NCBI GenBank assembly: GCA_934402315.1
Contig: CAKRTS010000018.1
Location: 1-64,000, forward strand
From: an uncultured Acetatifactor sp.
GTDB taxonomy: Bacteria > Bacillota > Clostridia > Lachnospirales > Lachnospiraceae
Length of the DNA: 64,000 bases
Reading direction: 5' to 3'
A program made the translations under genes and the position numbers. Under the pieces are notes generated by a model that worked only from the letters and a program-made list of their open reading frames with translations, was not told where the DNA came from and did not search any database. This document shows, one piece after another, positions 25,801 to 34,242 of this stretch (the stretch's first letter is position 1; every line of letters begins with the position of its first letter).

Positions 25801-27730
25801 TGCGGCTTCTGAGCTGGTGGGCATTACGGGCATGGCGGAAGAGGCATTCATGGACTGCAATGAGATCGGAACAGTCGACCTGTCCGAGAGCAGCATCAGC
25901 AATGTACCGCAGAATGCGTTCAGAAATACCGGAAGCCTTTACAACGTCTCCCTGCCTACGACCTGCCGTTCTATCAGCAAGGATGCGTTCTATAACAGCA
26001 ATCTTCGCTATCTGGCGATTCCAAACAGTGTTTCGATCATCGACCAGTGTGCGTTTAACACAACGACCTATCCGGTAGACAGCAGCGACCCGGACTACAC
26101 TTATCCGGGATATAAGACGATTGAGTTCTACTGTGAGGAGGATTCGGCAGCGGCATGGTATGCGAATGAATATGATAATATCCTTATTACGCAGGCACCG
26201 CCTTCCACGACCTTCAAGGTAAATTTCTGGGTACAGGATGAGGATGGACTGCCGACGATCCGATTTGTCGACGAGCAGATCGTACCGCTCGGCGGAAGCG
26301 CAACACTTCCGGTGCTGACACCTGCCAGAGAGGGCTATGTATTTACAGGCTGGTATCCTTCCGATGTGACGAATGTAAGTAAGGACATTGACTGTATCGC
26401 CCAGTGGAGAACCATTGACTCCTCCGAGGTGAAGACAACGGTTGAGTTTGTCGACTGGGATGACAGCATTATCTATACCCAGAGAGTAACACCCGGTGAG
26501 GACTGTATCGTACCGCAGTCGCCGACAAGGGAAGGCTATACCTTCACCGGCTGGCGTCCGGCGATTACGAGTATTCCTACCGTGATGGAGGGGACGACGT
26601 ACAAGACCTATGCACAGTACGAGAAGATTTCTGACGGCGGAAGCGGTGGCTCTGATTCTGGCAGCGGAAGTGGTTCCGATTCGGGCAGTGGCTCCGGAAG
26701 CGGCAGCGGTTCCGGCAGCTCCGGTTCCGGCAGTTCCGATTCCGGCAGCGGCTCCGGCAGCAGCTCCGGCTCCAATAACGGAAACAACGGCGGCACAACC
26801 AATGCGACGCTGTATACCCTGACCGTACAGAATGGTTCCGGTTCGGGAAGCTATGTGGCAGGTTCCCAGCCGATTGTCATTGCAAATGACCCGGCGGCGG
26901 GACAGGAGTTCAGCCATTGGACGATTGATCCTGCGTCAACACCTCTTGCAAGTGCAGTGCTGTCTGCAACCGTAATTACGATGCCCGCATCAAATGTCAC
27001 GGTGACGGCGCACTATAAGGCGGCGGGATCAAAGACGGGAACCGGAAATACCTCCGGCAACAAATCGACGGGAACGGGTAATTCCTCCTCGTCAAATACA
27101 AACCGTCCGAGCGGTACTACAGGCACAGTCAAGAATACCGGGACAACGGTTGTCATCGATAAGAACGGTCTGTCCAATACCGGCGTGGTTCAGGCGGTCG
27201 TAAATGGTTCTTCTGACAATTTTGTAATCAAGATCAGCGAGAGCAGTGCAGCGACAGAAGCGATTATCCGCGCCCTGATGGCAGAGTACGGAAATGATAT
27301 CAGCAATATCAAGTATTTCCCGATGGATATTACCTTGTACGATTCCACGGGAACCAATAAGATCACGGATACCACCGGTCTGTCAGTGAAGATCACGCTG
27401 CCGCTGCCGGATTCCCTGATCACCTATGCCGGCAACAACAAGGTTGCGGGAGTTGTAAATGACAGACTGGATAAGCTGTCTCCGAAGTTTACGACGATCA
27501 ACGGCGTGTCCTGTGTGACTTTTACGGCAGAGCATTTCTCGCCGTATGTCATCTATGTCGATACGACCAGGCTGTCAGAGGGAACGATAGCTGACAGCAC
27601 CCCGAAGACAGGGGACGGAATCCATCCGAAGTGGTTCCTGTCTGTAGGGCTTGCATGCCTGTCCTTTGTGATGTTCATGCAGAAGGACAGCAGGAGAAAA
27701 GAAAAGGTTAAAGTGAAGGCTCGCGTCTGA
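22892..27730 (+). CDS. Giant BspA-like LRR surface protein with sortase-type tail
   Basis: 1612 residues. Start ATG 22892 is favoured by AAGGAG 9 nt upstream; a GTG at 22886 is too close. A signal peptide covers about residues 1-44. Residues 200-1080 contain BspA-type leucine-rich repeats (LRR_5; units such as IGNYAFYSCANLEYVKFGNG and INEGAFKGCHNLEDVIF). Two InlB B-repeats follow (about 1108-1171 and 1180-1246, each with EGY.FTGW), then a Gly/Ser linker (about 1248-1300), a third divergent repeat and a Ser/Thr/Asn-rich region. The end is PKTGD at 1571, a hydrophobic helix and a Lys/Arg tail: a cell-wall sorting signal. It sits directly behind the sortase gene. Such proteins bind host or matrix molecules in other species; the ligand here is unknown. 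Confidence 0.9.
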   Translation: MTNIVKKKTRRLKRSIRRTLGTLFLVSALVVAAIPTDGLRQVQADPANSVGYQSDLTWDQQIKTQDKSKIPLIDVNEQNIFTNEDGVFRFAYVRESADSSNYIAVILGYSAGNLTNNALTIPDTVDAYAKYQKNDGSNGGYVAVSQSREPLYYVATEREEIIDVSTGDATGTFTDPVLMPCSREDRKWNRAAALNTFYYRDDSATANDATAAVGTAYQLKDGSVYVRTDEETHQWIRKQTVAYIGNQYLTAYTGGTTSMDNGKVVREWVVADGAVNTDESKGVFAGNNNIVRLTIGENLKGIGNYAFYSCANLEYVKFGNGLEEVGKYAFANCTNMTEIGIDFTSNLTYISDYTFWNCRSLRSFAVPSGVTAIYDHAFEGCTDLGRTSVSGVLDLTGSAQGKKVNLEKIGYSVFKNCTGLAEVIFPEAIDNSSDVIDVNNFEGCSSLLHVGALSPYTSFGASQSTYTVKDFKEDVPDSIYFEAAGTSETHEFTKANAIAFKYSDKDLYEIIMQETKVDASGNPIQTGTDSEGNPIYETTEVLYQVNSANELINFTMQDRVAEVQIPVAIGPYGVSAINSGCFSANCYLKKITIPATVTRINEGAFKGCHNLEDVIFANAGSIQYIGQDAFATQVVNLHSAGCPTESTYLNAKPKLTFTGTVGTGIVPFDYAMSASSYINATTQGSQPKTFITYYSGWPTNLEIQYEENPVTGSGAATLVGYPSFTKLTGGEYTKADYPYMTSDLQTAAVEAVQAYLDWLSNPATEVAANQWEIIRASLNPVIPQGVKAVTPGLFNGAAVTDDGNGGYDVTRAAGTYADTDIQTITFVDLAEYTPYMFDGCTALTTISITGGTAKMDDYAFALKDTTYTDKNGLTNDYKLSNFNMSAGGSEIGNYVFDNNQNLTNVLISPSVTTMGLRPFSNCPKLQTVDFGGGPYFVTDRSIIYGLKDGYKNFIVQCLESRGSFGTAGTVAASELVGITGMAEEAFMDCNEIGTVDLSESSISNVPQNAFRNTGSLYNVSLPTTCRSISKDAFYNSNLRYLAIPNSVSIIDQCAFNTTTYPVDSSDPDYTYPGYKTIEFYCEEDSAAAWYANEYDNILITQAPPSTTFKVNFWVQDEDGLPTIRFVDEQIVPLGGSATLPVLTPAREGYVFTGWYPSDVTNVSKDIDCIAQWRTIDSSEVKTTVEFVDWDDSIIYTQRVTPGEDCIVPQSPTREGYTFTGWRPAITSIPTVMEGTTYKTYAQYEKISDGGSGGSDSGSGSGSDSGSGSGSGSGSGSSGSGSSDSGSGSGSSSGSNNGNNGGTTNATLYTLTVQNGSGSGSYVAGSQPIVIANDPAAGQEFSHWTIDPASTPLASAVLSATVITMPASNVTVTAHYKAAGSKTGTGNTSGNKSTGTGNSSSSNTNRPSGTTGTVKNTGTTVVIDKNGLSNTGVVQAVVNGSSDNFVIKISESSAATEAIIRALMAEYGNDISNIKYFPMDITLYDSTGTNKITDTTGLSVKITLPLPDSLITYAGNNKVAGVVNDRLDKLSPKFTTINGVSCVTFTAEHFSPYVIYVDTTRLSEGTIADSTPKTGDGIHPKWFLSVGLACLSFVMFMQKDSRRKEKVKVKARV

Positions 27731-27755
27731 GAGGGGCGCAGATAAAGGAAGGCAT

Positions 27756-29657
27756 ATGAAAAAGAGAAAAAAACTCTTCGGTGTTCTGCTGGTTCTTGCA
27801 GCACTGTTCAGTATGACGCTTTCCGTTTCGGAGGCAGATGCCGCGGCGTCTGCTTCCGATTTTGTAATTAAGGGAAGCACGTTGACGAAGTATCAGGGAT
27901 CGGAAGCGAATGTGACGATTCCCGACACCGTTGACGCGATCGGACAGAGCGCGTTTGAAGGAAATACGCATGTAGAGAGCGTTGTGATTCCGGATTCGGT
28001 GAAACGGATCGACGGTTATGCATTCTGGGGCTGTGATCAGCTTGGAACGGTTACGCTCGGGAAGGGACTGACGGAGATTGGGGATTACGCTTTTGCAGGA
28101 TGTACGGGTCTTAAGCAGATGATGATTCCACAGAACATAACCACGATCGGCGCGCAGGCATTCGGCGACTGTACGAATCTGACAGATATTACGATTCCGC
28201 CGGAAACAGTAATAATTCATGAGACGGCTTTTGACGGATGCGCCAAGCTGACGATCCACTGTGATGAGGGATCCGCGGCAGATACCTTTGCGCAGATCTT
28301 TTATGAAAAACAGAAGACGATGGCGGGATACAGCGATGCAGAGCCGATGCCCGCACCGACCCCGGAACCGACGCCGGAGCCAACCCCCGAACCGGGAACA
28401 GAGCTGGGAAGCACGACTATTGTAGGGAACAGAGCGGTGGTAATGATGAACTCGGATGACATGCAGGTCAGGGAGACAGGGACTCCCGCACCGGAGGAGC
28501 AGCCGGAAGCGGATGCAGTGACACCTTCCGAACGTCCGGTTTCACGGCTGCCGAAGTACAGGATCATTGATGGACAGATTGTGGCGGATCAGGCATTCTA
28601 CAGGAATGATTCGCTTGCAGACATGATTTTGCCGGAGGGGATTACCGAGATCGGACAGTTTGCCTTTGCGAGAAGCTCGCTTGTGAGCATGGAGCTGCAG
28701 CAGGGAGTGACAGACATCTGCTACGGTGCATTTTACCATTGTGACAATCTCGAAGAGCTAATACTGCCTGATACAGTGATGAATGTGGAGCCGAAGGCAT
28801 TTGACCACACGGCATACATAGAGAATTTCAAGAGCGGTGCGGAAGAATTTCTGGTCAACGGCGGTGTGCTTCTGGCATACAGTGGAAACAACAGTCAGGT
28901 AGCGGTTCCGGGAGGTGTCCGTGTTATTGCGGCGGAGGTATTTTCGGGACATGGTGAAATTGAGAGCGTAAGACTGCCGGACAGCCTGCAGGTGATAGGC
29001 GAGGCGGCCTTTGAAAACTGCGAAAGTCTGAAAAAGGTGACATTTGGGGATAATATCCTGCAAATCAAGGACAGGGCTTTCAACGGGTGTGACAGTCTTG
29101 AGGTGATAAAGCTGCCGGCTTCCGTAAAGGAGGTCGGATTGAAGGCACTCGGCAAGGCGGATGTGGTTTACATGGGAGAAAGGCCCGAAGAGACTTATGA
29201 GACATCCGCAACGAGGCTTTCCAATGAGGCATTTCGGAACATTAGGGCAGACAGGACACAGCCGGGAGTCACGGTGACCGGCATCCGTCCGGCGGCAGCT
29301 GAGCTTACCGGCGCTGCGACAAGCTATCGTCTGCAGGTGAGCAGACAGGAGGACAGCTCTGCAGTTGAAAAGGCATGGACACGCGCAATGCAGACACCTG
29401 TGCCAAAGCAGACGGCAGTTTATGAGCTGCGTCTCACGGATAACAGTGATATACCCCTGATGCAGCTGGGACGGAGCGTCCTGACAGTGACTATTCCGAT
29501 TCCCACGGAGCTTACAGGACAGGAGCTTGAGGTGGTGACGCTTGACCGGAACGGTCAGCTGGAGACGGTGGAGACAGAGCATGTGATTCTGGAGGAGACG
29601 GAATGTCTGCGATTGAGACTTTCGCATACCGGAGTCATCGGCATCTACGGAAAGTGA
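27756..29657 (+). CDS. Secreted BspA-like LRR protein
   Basis: 633 residues. A signal peptide (about 1-29) is followed by BspA-type LRR_5 units (for example VTIPDTVDAIGQSAFEGN and ITTIGAQAFGDCTNLTDI). A Pro/Thr/Glu hinge (PTPEP repeats at about 199-215) separates it from a second LRR block (about 280-470). The last 130 residues form a domain I do not recognise, ending GVIGIYGK. Unlike its upstream neighbour it has no PKTG motif and no C-terminal membrane helix, so it is probably released or held non-covalently. AAAGGAAGG precedes the ATG, 25 nt after the giant protein. A terminator follows at 29682. Confidence 0.88.
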   Translation: MKKRKKLFGVLLVLAALFSMTLSVSEADAAASASDFVIKGSTLTKYQGSEANVTIPDTVDAIGQSAFEGNTHVESVVIPDSVKRIDGYAFWGCDQLGTVTLGKGLTEIGDYAFAGCTGLKQMMIPQNITTIGAQAFGDCTNLTDITIPPETVIIHETAFDGCAKLTIHCDEGSAADTFAQIFYEKQKTMAGYSDAEPMPAPTPEPTPEPTPEPGTELGSTTIVGNRAVVMMNSDDMQVRETGTPAPEEQPEADAVTPSERPVSRLPKYRIIDGQIVADQAFYRNDSLADMILPEGITEIGQFAFARSSLVSMELQQGVTDICYGAFYHCDNLEELILPDTVMNVEPKAFDHTAYIENFKSGAEEFLVNGGVLLAYSGNNSQVAVPGGVRVIAAEVFSGHGEIESVRLPDSLQVIGEAAFENCESLKKVTFGDNILQIKDRAFNGCDSLEVIKLPASVKEVGLKALGKADVVYMGERPEETYETSATRLSNEAFRNIRADRTQPGVTVTGIRPAAAELTGAATSYRLQVSRQEDSSAVEKAWTRAMQTPVPKQTAVYELRLTDNSDIPLMQLGRSVLTVTIPIPTELTGQELEVVTLDRNGQLETVETEHVILEETECLRLRLSHTGVIGIYGK

Positions 29658-29681
29658 ACAGCATACTCTTTAGAACAATAG

Positions 29682-29729
29682 AAAACGTCCGGGCATAGTA
29701 TAGAATTAAATATTATGCCGGGACGTTTT
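29682..29729 (+). terminator. Terminator/hairpin between the LRR gene and the subtilisin gene
   Basis: AAAACGTCCGGGCATA (29682-29697) pairs with TATGCCGGGACGTTTT (29714-29729) with one mismatch, and ends in four T residues. It ends 5 nt before the next start codon, so it may also limit translation of that gene. Confidence 0.75.
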
Positions 29730-29734
29730 GTAAT

Positions 29735-30649
29735 ATGCAGCGAGTGAGGGAACAGCTCGGGGTTGTGCCGAGGCGGAAAGAGGATGGGGAGAAGGGTGTG
29801 ACAATAGCCGTGCTTGATTCCGGGGTGGCACGACATCCAGATCTGGCGGGAAAGGTGCTTTATTTCCGGGATTTTGTCGGTGGCAGGAATCTGATGTATG
29901 ACAACAATGGACATGGAACGCATGTCTGTGGTATTCTCTGCGGGAGTGGCAGACTGTCGGACGGAAGGTATCAGGGAATGGCGCCGGAGTCGGGACTGGT
30001 CGTCGGAAAGGTGCTGGATGAAAACGGTGACGGCTCTGCGGAGGTCATGCTGGAGGGGCTTGAGTGGATTCTGGAGATCAAGGAGCGGTATCACATCCGG
30101 ATTCTGAATATTTCCGTAGGCATTGGCAGTCTCGAGGAAAAGGCGAAGGAAACCGCGCTGCGGGAGAAGATGGAGAAGCTGTGGGACAGTGGGATTCTCG
30201 TGGTATGTGCGGCGGGAAACAAAGGGCCCGGAAACGGAACCATATCCTCTGTGGGCGGCAGCAATAAGGTCGTGACGGTCGGCTGTCACGACGGACTGTA
30301 TTACAGAAACATGCCGGGGCGCTGTGAGAGCTATTCCGGCAGAGGAGATCTCCGCAGCACAGCCAGAAAGCCGGATCTTGTCGCGCCGGGAACGGAGATC
30401 CTGTCCTGCAATGCGGCGTACGAGCGCTGGGGAGGAAAGCATGGGAGCGCATATATTGCAAAGAGCGGAACCTCCATGGCGACACCGATTGTCGCCGGAG
30501 CGGCAGCATTGGCATTACAGATTTATCCTGAGATGACAAATGAACAATGTAAGCAGAAGATGCTGTTCACGGCGACAGATCTAGGAATTCCGTGGAACCG
30601 GCAGGGGTGGGGAATGATTAATGTAAAGAGATTACTGGATGGAAAATGA
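29735..30649 (+). CDS. Subtilisin-family (S8) serine protease, no signal peptide
   Basis: 304 residues with the full catalytic triad: Asp28 (AVLDSG), His60 (NNGHGTHVCG) and Ser247 (SGTSMATP). The oxyanion Asn lies in CAAGNKGPG near residue 160. There is no signal peptide or prodomain, so it is likely an intracellular enzyme of the IspA type or one exported by an unusual route. The ATG lies 5 nt after a strong hairpin and lacks a ribosome binding site; no better in-frame start exists before the catalytic Asp. The 3' neighbour is a separate, independently promoted operon. Confidence 0.85.
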   Translation: MQRVREQLGVVPRRKEDGEKGVTIAVLDSGVARHPDLAGKVLYFRDFVGGRNLMYDNNGHGTHVCGILCGSGRLSDGRYQGMAPESGLVVGKVLDENGDGSAEVMLEGLEWILEIKERYHIRILNISVGIGSLEEKAKETALREKMEKLWDSGILVVCAAGNKGPGNGTISSVGGSNKVVTVGCHDGLYYRNMPGRCESYSGRGDLRSTARKPDLVAPGTEILSCNAAYERWGGKHGSAYIAKSGTSMATPIVAGAAALALQIYPEMTNEQCKQKMLFTATDLGIPWNRQGWGMINVKRLLDGK

Positions 30650-30689
30650 TCTTCTCGGTTGATGTATTTTATACTTTTCGGGAAAAAAG

Positions 30690-30718
30690 TTGACACGTCT
30701 CGTATAATTGTATACAAT
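30690..30718 (+). promoter_or_regulatory. Promoter of the citrate/IDH operon
   Basis: Perfect TTGACA (30690-30695), 17-nt spacer, TACAAT (30713-30718). Most of it lies inside a palindrome. Confidence 0.8.
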
Positions 30719-30730
30719 CATACGAGACGT
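30695..30730. promoter_or_regulatory. 36-nt palindromic operator, GntR-type core
   Basis: ACGTCTCGTAT (30695-30705) is mirrored by ATACGAGACGT (30720-30730), and the centre ATTGTATACAAT (30707-30718) is itself a perfect palindrome. Only the pair 30706/30719 is unmatched. GTATAC cores are typical of GntR-FCD operators. The site covers the spacer and the -10, so binding would repress. The operon encodes a GntR-FCD protein two kilobases downstream, making autoregulation likely. Confidence 0.75.
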
Positions 30731-30787
30731 ACAAACAGTGGACAATCCATTGAAAATGGTTCCTATGAGGAAAGGGGAAGACAGCTA

Positions 30788-32197
30788 ATGAGAGAGAATG
30801 ATACCTTCCAGAATCGCCCGGTCACAATGAACCAGAAAAACAATCTTCTGGAAATAGAAGAGCATATGTACATTCTGGACGATGTGGAAAAACCAAACGT
30901 ATTCCGCAATATGTTCCCTTATTCTGAAATACCGAAAATTCCGTTCAACGACAGAATCGTGCCGCACAATATGCCGAAAAACATCTGGATCACCGATACA
31001 ACGTTCCGTGACGGACAGCAGTCGAGAGCGCCGTATACGACGGAGCAGATTGTCACGATCTTTGACTACCTGCACAAGCTCGGCGGTCCTAAGGGCATGA
31101 TCCGTGCCAGTGAGTTCTTCCTTTACAGCAAGAAGGACAGGGATGCGGTGTATAAGTGTATGGAGCGCGGCTATGAGTTTCCGGAGGTGACAAGCTGGAT
31201 CCGTGCCAGCAAGGAGGACTTCAAGCTGGTAAAAGAGATCGGCATGAAGGAGACGGGAATCCTCGTCAGCTGTTCGGATTACCATATCTTCTTAAAGCTG
31301 AAAATGACCAGACGGCAGGCGATGGATCATTATCTGAGTGTTATCAGGGAATGTCTTGAGGAGGGCATCAGCCCCCGCTGTCATCTTGAGGATATTACAA
31401 GGGCAGATATTTACGGCTATGTGGTTCCGTTCTGTCTGGAGCTGATGAAGCTGATGGAGGAATATAAAATACCGATTAAGATCAGAGCATGCGATACAAT
31501 GGGGTATGGCGTGAATTACCCCGGCGCAGTTATTCCGAGAAGTGTGCAGGGGATTATTTATGCGATCCACACGCACGCAGGCGTGCCCCACGAGCTGATC
31601 GAATGGCACGGTCACAATGACTTTTACAAGGCGGTCAGCAACTCGACGACAGCATGGCTTTACGGCTGCTCCGGGGTAAACACATCCCTCTTCGGCATCG
31701 GAGAGCGGACGGGCAACACTCCGCTTGAGGCGATGGTATTCGAGTATGCGCAGCTCAAGGGCGATCTGAACGGCATGGACACCACTGTGATCACGGAGCT
31801 TGCAGAGTATTATGAGAAGGAGATCGGCTATCAGATCCCGCCGAGAACTCCGTTTGTCGGCAAGAATTTCAATGTGACAAGAGCCGGAATTCATGCGGAC
31901 GGTCTTCTGAAAAACGAGGAGATCTACAATATCTTTGACACTGAAAAATTCCTGAAGAGACCGGTGCTCTGCGCGGTGTCCAACACATCCGGACTTGCCG
32001 GAATTGCACACTGGATCAATACTTATTATAAGTTAAAGGACGACAAGCAGGTTGAGAAGAACTGTGAGCTTGTGAGAGAGATCAAAAAATGGGTCGACGA
32101 TGAGTATGCGGGCGGCCGTGTGACGGTGCTGACGGACGAGGAGATCGTCGCTTGCGTGAACCGTGTCTGCCTGGAGCATGACATTACATTGGGCTGA
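30788..32197 (+). CDS. Re-citrate synthase candidate (isopropylmalate/homocitrate synthase superfamily)
   Basis: 469 residues of the HMGL-like TIM-barrel family. It has the DRE-like opening TTFRDGQQSRAPYT near residue 80, a metal-binding HGHND near residue 277, and a GERTGNTPLEAM stretch. The family joins acetyl-CoA to a 2-oxo acid. Adjacency to NADP-isocitrate dehydrogenase points to citrate formation from oxaloacetate, as by the Re-citrate synthase of Clostridium kluyveri, rather than leucine or lysine synthesis: no leu or lys genes are near, and it lacks the long C-terminal regulatory domain of LeuA. ATG 30788 is chosen because AGGAAAGGGGAAG precedes it. 2-Isopropylmalate or homocitrate synthase are the alternatives. 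Confidence 0.7.
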   Translation: MRENDTFQNRPVTMNQKNNLLEIEEHMYILDDVEKPNVFRNMFPYSEIPKIPFNDRIVPHNMPKNIWITDTTFRDGQQSRAPYTTEQIVTIFDYLHKLGGPKGMIRASEFFLYSKKDRDAVYKCMERGYEFPEVTSWIRASKEDFKLVKEIGMKETGILVSCSDYHIFLKLKMTRRQAMDHYLSVIRECLEEGISPRCHLEDITRADIYGYVVPFCLELMKLMEEYKIPIKIRACDTMGYGVNYPGAVIPRSVQGIIYAIHTHAGVPHELIEWHGHNDFYKAVSNSTTAWLYGCSGVNTSLFGIGERTGNTPLEAMVFEYAQLKGDLNGMDTTVITELAEYYEKEIGYQIPPRTPFVGKNFNVTRAGIHADGLLKNEEIYNIFDTEKFLKRPVLCAVSNTSGLAGIAHWINTYYKLKDDKQVEKNCELVREIKKWVDDEYAGGRVTVLTDEEIVACVNRVCLEHDITLG

Positions 32198-32239
32198 CAA
32201 AAAAGCATGCCGTGAGGGCATGGCAGAATGGGAGAAGAG

Positions 32240-32947
32240 ATGAGTAATTATGATGTGAAGCAGGAAGTGACGGACAAGTACTCCCTGCGAGGCAGGGTTT
32301 TTCATAAGCTCCGCGATGATATTCTCAGCGGAAAATATGAGGAACACGAGGAATTGAAAGAGGTTGCGATCGGGGAGGAGATGGGCGTGAGCCGTACTCC
32401 TGTCAGGGAGGCGTTCCGGCAGCTTGAGCTGGAGGGACTGATCCAGATCATCCCGAACAAGGGAGCCTATGTCACCGGGATCACGGAGAAGGATGTAAAG
32501 GACATCTACATGATCCGGTCACGGCTGGAGGGGCTGTGCGCGCGCTGGGCAACCGAGCATATCACGAAGGAACAGATGGATGAAATGGAGGAGAATGTCT
32601 ATCTGGCGGAGTTCCATGCCGGAAAGGGACATCTGGAGCAGCTTGCAGAGCTTGACAACCGTTTCCATGAGATCATGTATGAGGCGTGCGACAGTAAGAT
32701 TCTGGAGCATCAGCTGAAGGATTTCCATCAATATGTCCTCCGCGTCAGAAAGAAGACGCTCGCCAACGCGAACCGCGGGCCGAAATCCAACGAGGAACAT
32801 AAGAACATCATGGAGGCGATCAAGTCGGGAAATGCAGACCTTGCAGAGCAGCTTGCACATCAGCACATGATTAATGCCTATGAGAATATGGTTAAAAACG
32901 GCTTACACGAAGCTTATGAGAAGGAGAGAGAATATGGACAAAATTAA
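32240..32947 (+). CDS. GntR-family regulator, FCD type
   Basis: 235 residues. A winged helix at about 15-80 includes [20 protein letters not shown], the GntR recognition segment. An all-helical FCD effector domain follows (about 90-225), with [11 protein letters not shown] containing the usual metal or ligand His. I choose ATG 32240, preceded by GGGAGAAG, over ATG 32228. It lies between the citrate-synthase-like gene and icd and overlaps icd by 14 nt. The operon promoter carries a GTATAC palindrome, so it probably represses its own operon in response to an organic acid such as citrate. The ligand is inferred. Confidence 0.9.
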   Translation: MSNYDVKQEVTDKYSLRGRVFHKLRDDILSGKYEEHEELKEVAIGEEMGVSRTPVREAFRQLELEGLIQIIPNKGAYVTGITEKDVKDIYMIRSRLEGLCARWATEHITKEQMDEMEENVYLAEFHAGKGHLEQLAELDNRFHEIMYEACDSKILEHQLKDFHQYVLRVRKKTLANANRGPKSNEEHKNIMEAIKSGNADLAEQLAHQHMINAYENMVKNGLHEAYEKEREYGQN

Positions 32948-34142
32948 GATGACTACCCCCTTGGTTGAGATGGACGGAGACGAGATGACCAGAATCCTCT
33001 GGAAGATGATTAAGGACGAGCTGCTGCTGCCCTATATTGATCTCAAGACAGAATATTACGATCTGGGACTTGAGCACAGGAATGAGACAAACGATCAGGT
33101 CACGGTGGATTCCGCCAACGCAACTTTAAAGTACGGCGTTGCTGTGAAGTGTGCCACAATCACCCCGAACGGTGCGAGAATGAAGGAGTACAACCTCAAG
33201 GAGATGTGGAAGAGCCCTAACGGAACCATTCGTGCCATCCTGGACGGAACGGTATTTCGCGCGCCGATCCTTGTCAAAGGCATCGTGCCTTATGTGAAGA
33301 ACTGGACGAAGCCGATCACGATTGCACGTCATGCGTACGGCGATGTCTATAAGAATACAGAGATGAAGATCGCAGGTCCCGGCAGGGCGGAGCTCGTCTT
33401 CACCGCGGCGGATGGAACCGAGACGAGAGAGCTGATTCATGAGTTCGACGGGGCCGGCATTATTCAGGGCATCCACAACACGGAAAAATCGATAACGAGC
33501 TTTGCAAGAGCATGCTTCAGCTATGCCGTAGACACGAAGCAGGATCTCTGGTTCTCGACCAAGGACACGATCTCCAAGAAATATGACCACACCTTCAAGG
33601 ATATTTTCCAGGAGATCTATGATGCGGAGTACAAGGAGAAATTCGAGGAGCTTGGAATCGAGTATTTCTATACGCTGATTGATGATGCCGTGGCGAGAGT
33701 GATCCGTTCCGAGGGCGGTTTTATCTGGGCGTGCAAGAATTATGACGGCGATGTGATGTCCGATATGGTGGCTACCGCTTACGGAGACCTCTCCATGATG
33801 ACCTCCGTTCTGGTATCCCCGAGCGGTGTCTACGAGTATGAGGCTGCGCACGGAACGGTACAGCGTCATTATTATAAGCACCTCAAGGGCGAGGAGACCT
33901 CCACAAACTCCATTGCGACCATCTTCGCGTGGACAGGAGCGCTCAGAAAGCGCGGCGAGCTGGATCAGAACGCAGAGCTGCAGGCATTTGCCGACAAGCT
34001 GGAGCGCGCCTGCATCAAGACGGTCGAGGACGGAAAGATGACGAAGAGCCTTTCGCTGATTTCTACCTGTGAGAAGCCGGTGATACTGAACAGTCTTGAC
34101 TTCATCAAGGCGATCAGGGCAACGCTGGAGGAGCTTCTGTAG
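32934..34142 (+). CDS. icd: NADP-dependent isocitrate dehydrogenase, eukaryotic-like type
   Basis: 402 residues. It converts isocitrate to 2-oxoglutarate and CO2, giving NADPH. The sequence is of the homodimeric eukaryotic-like class: [20 protein letters not shown] at the N-terminus, [16 protein letters not shown] near residue 95, and [20 protein letters not shown] near residue 305 binding NADP. The start is ATG 32934 with AAGGAGAG upstream, inside the end of the GntR gene; translation is probably coupled. With the upstream synthase this gives citrate and 2-oxoglutarate steps for glutamate supply. Aconitase, needed between them, is not in the window. Confidence 0.95.
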   Translation: MDKIKMTTPLVEMDGDEMTRILWKMIKDELLLPYIDLKTEYYDLGLEHRNETNDQVTVDSANATLKYGVAVKCATITPNGARMKEYNLKEMWKSPNGTIRAILDGTVFRAPILVKGIVPYVKNWTKPITIARHAYGDVYKNTEMKIAGPGRAELVFTAADGTETRELIHEFDGAGIIQGIHNTEKSITSFARACFSYAVDTKQDLWFSTKDTISKKYDHTFKDIFQEIYDAEYKEKFEELGIEYFYTLIDDAVARVIRSEGGFIWACKNYDGDVMSDMVATAYGDLSMMTSVLVSPSGVYEYEAAHGTVQRHYYKHLKGEETSTNSIATIFAWTGALRKRGELDQNAELQAFADKLERACIKTVEDGKMTKSLSLISTCEKPVILNSLDFIKAIRATLEELL

Positions 34143-34177
34143 GATAGGGTCCTATATTGGAAATATCTGACAATTCA

Positions 34178-34195
34178 TTGACATAATTTTAACAA
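34178..34195. promoter_or_regulatory. Predicted Rex operator in the rex promoter
   Basis: TTGACATAATTTTAACAA matches the clostridial Rex box TTGTTAANNNNTTAACAA at 11 of 14 fixed positions, with a perfect right half. It overlaps the -35 and spacer of the rex promoter, the position expected for redox-responsive autoregulation. Confidence 0.6.
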
Positions 34196-34206
34196 CTTGA
34201 TATGAT
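34178..34206 (+). promoter_or_regulatory. Promoter of rex
   Basis: Perfect TTGACA (34178-34183), 17-nt spacer, TATGAT (34201-34206), 36 nt before the rex start. Confidence 0.8.
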
Positions 34207-34242
34207 GGAGATAGAGAAAACCATGTGGCAAGGAGAGGCAGT

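Noticed and set aside
27756..29657. Second LRR protein as another sortase substrate
   Set aside because: Its C-terminus has no LPXTG-like motif, hydrophobic helix or basic tail.
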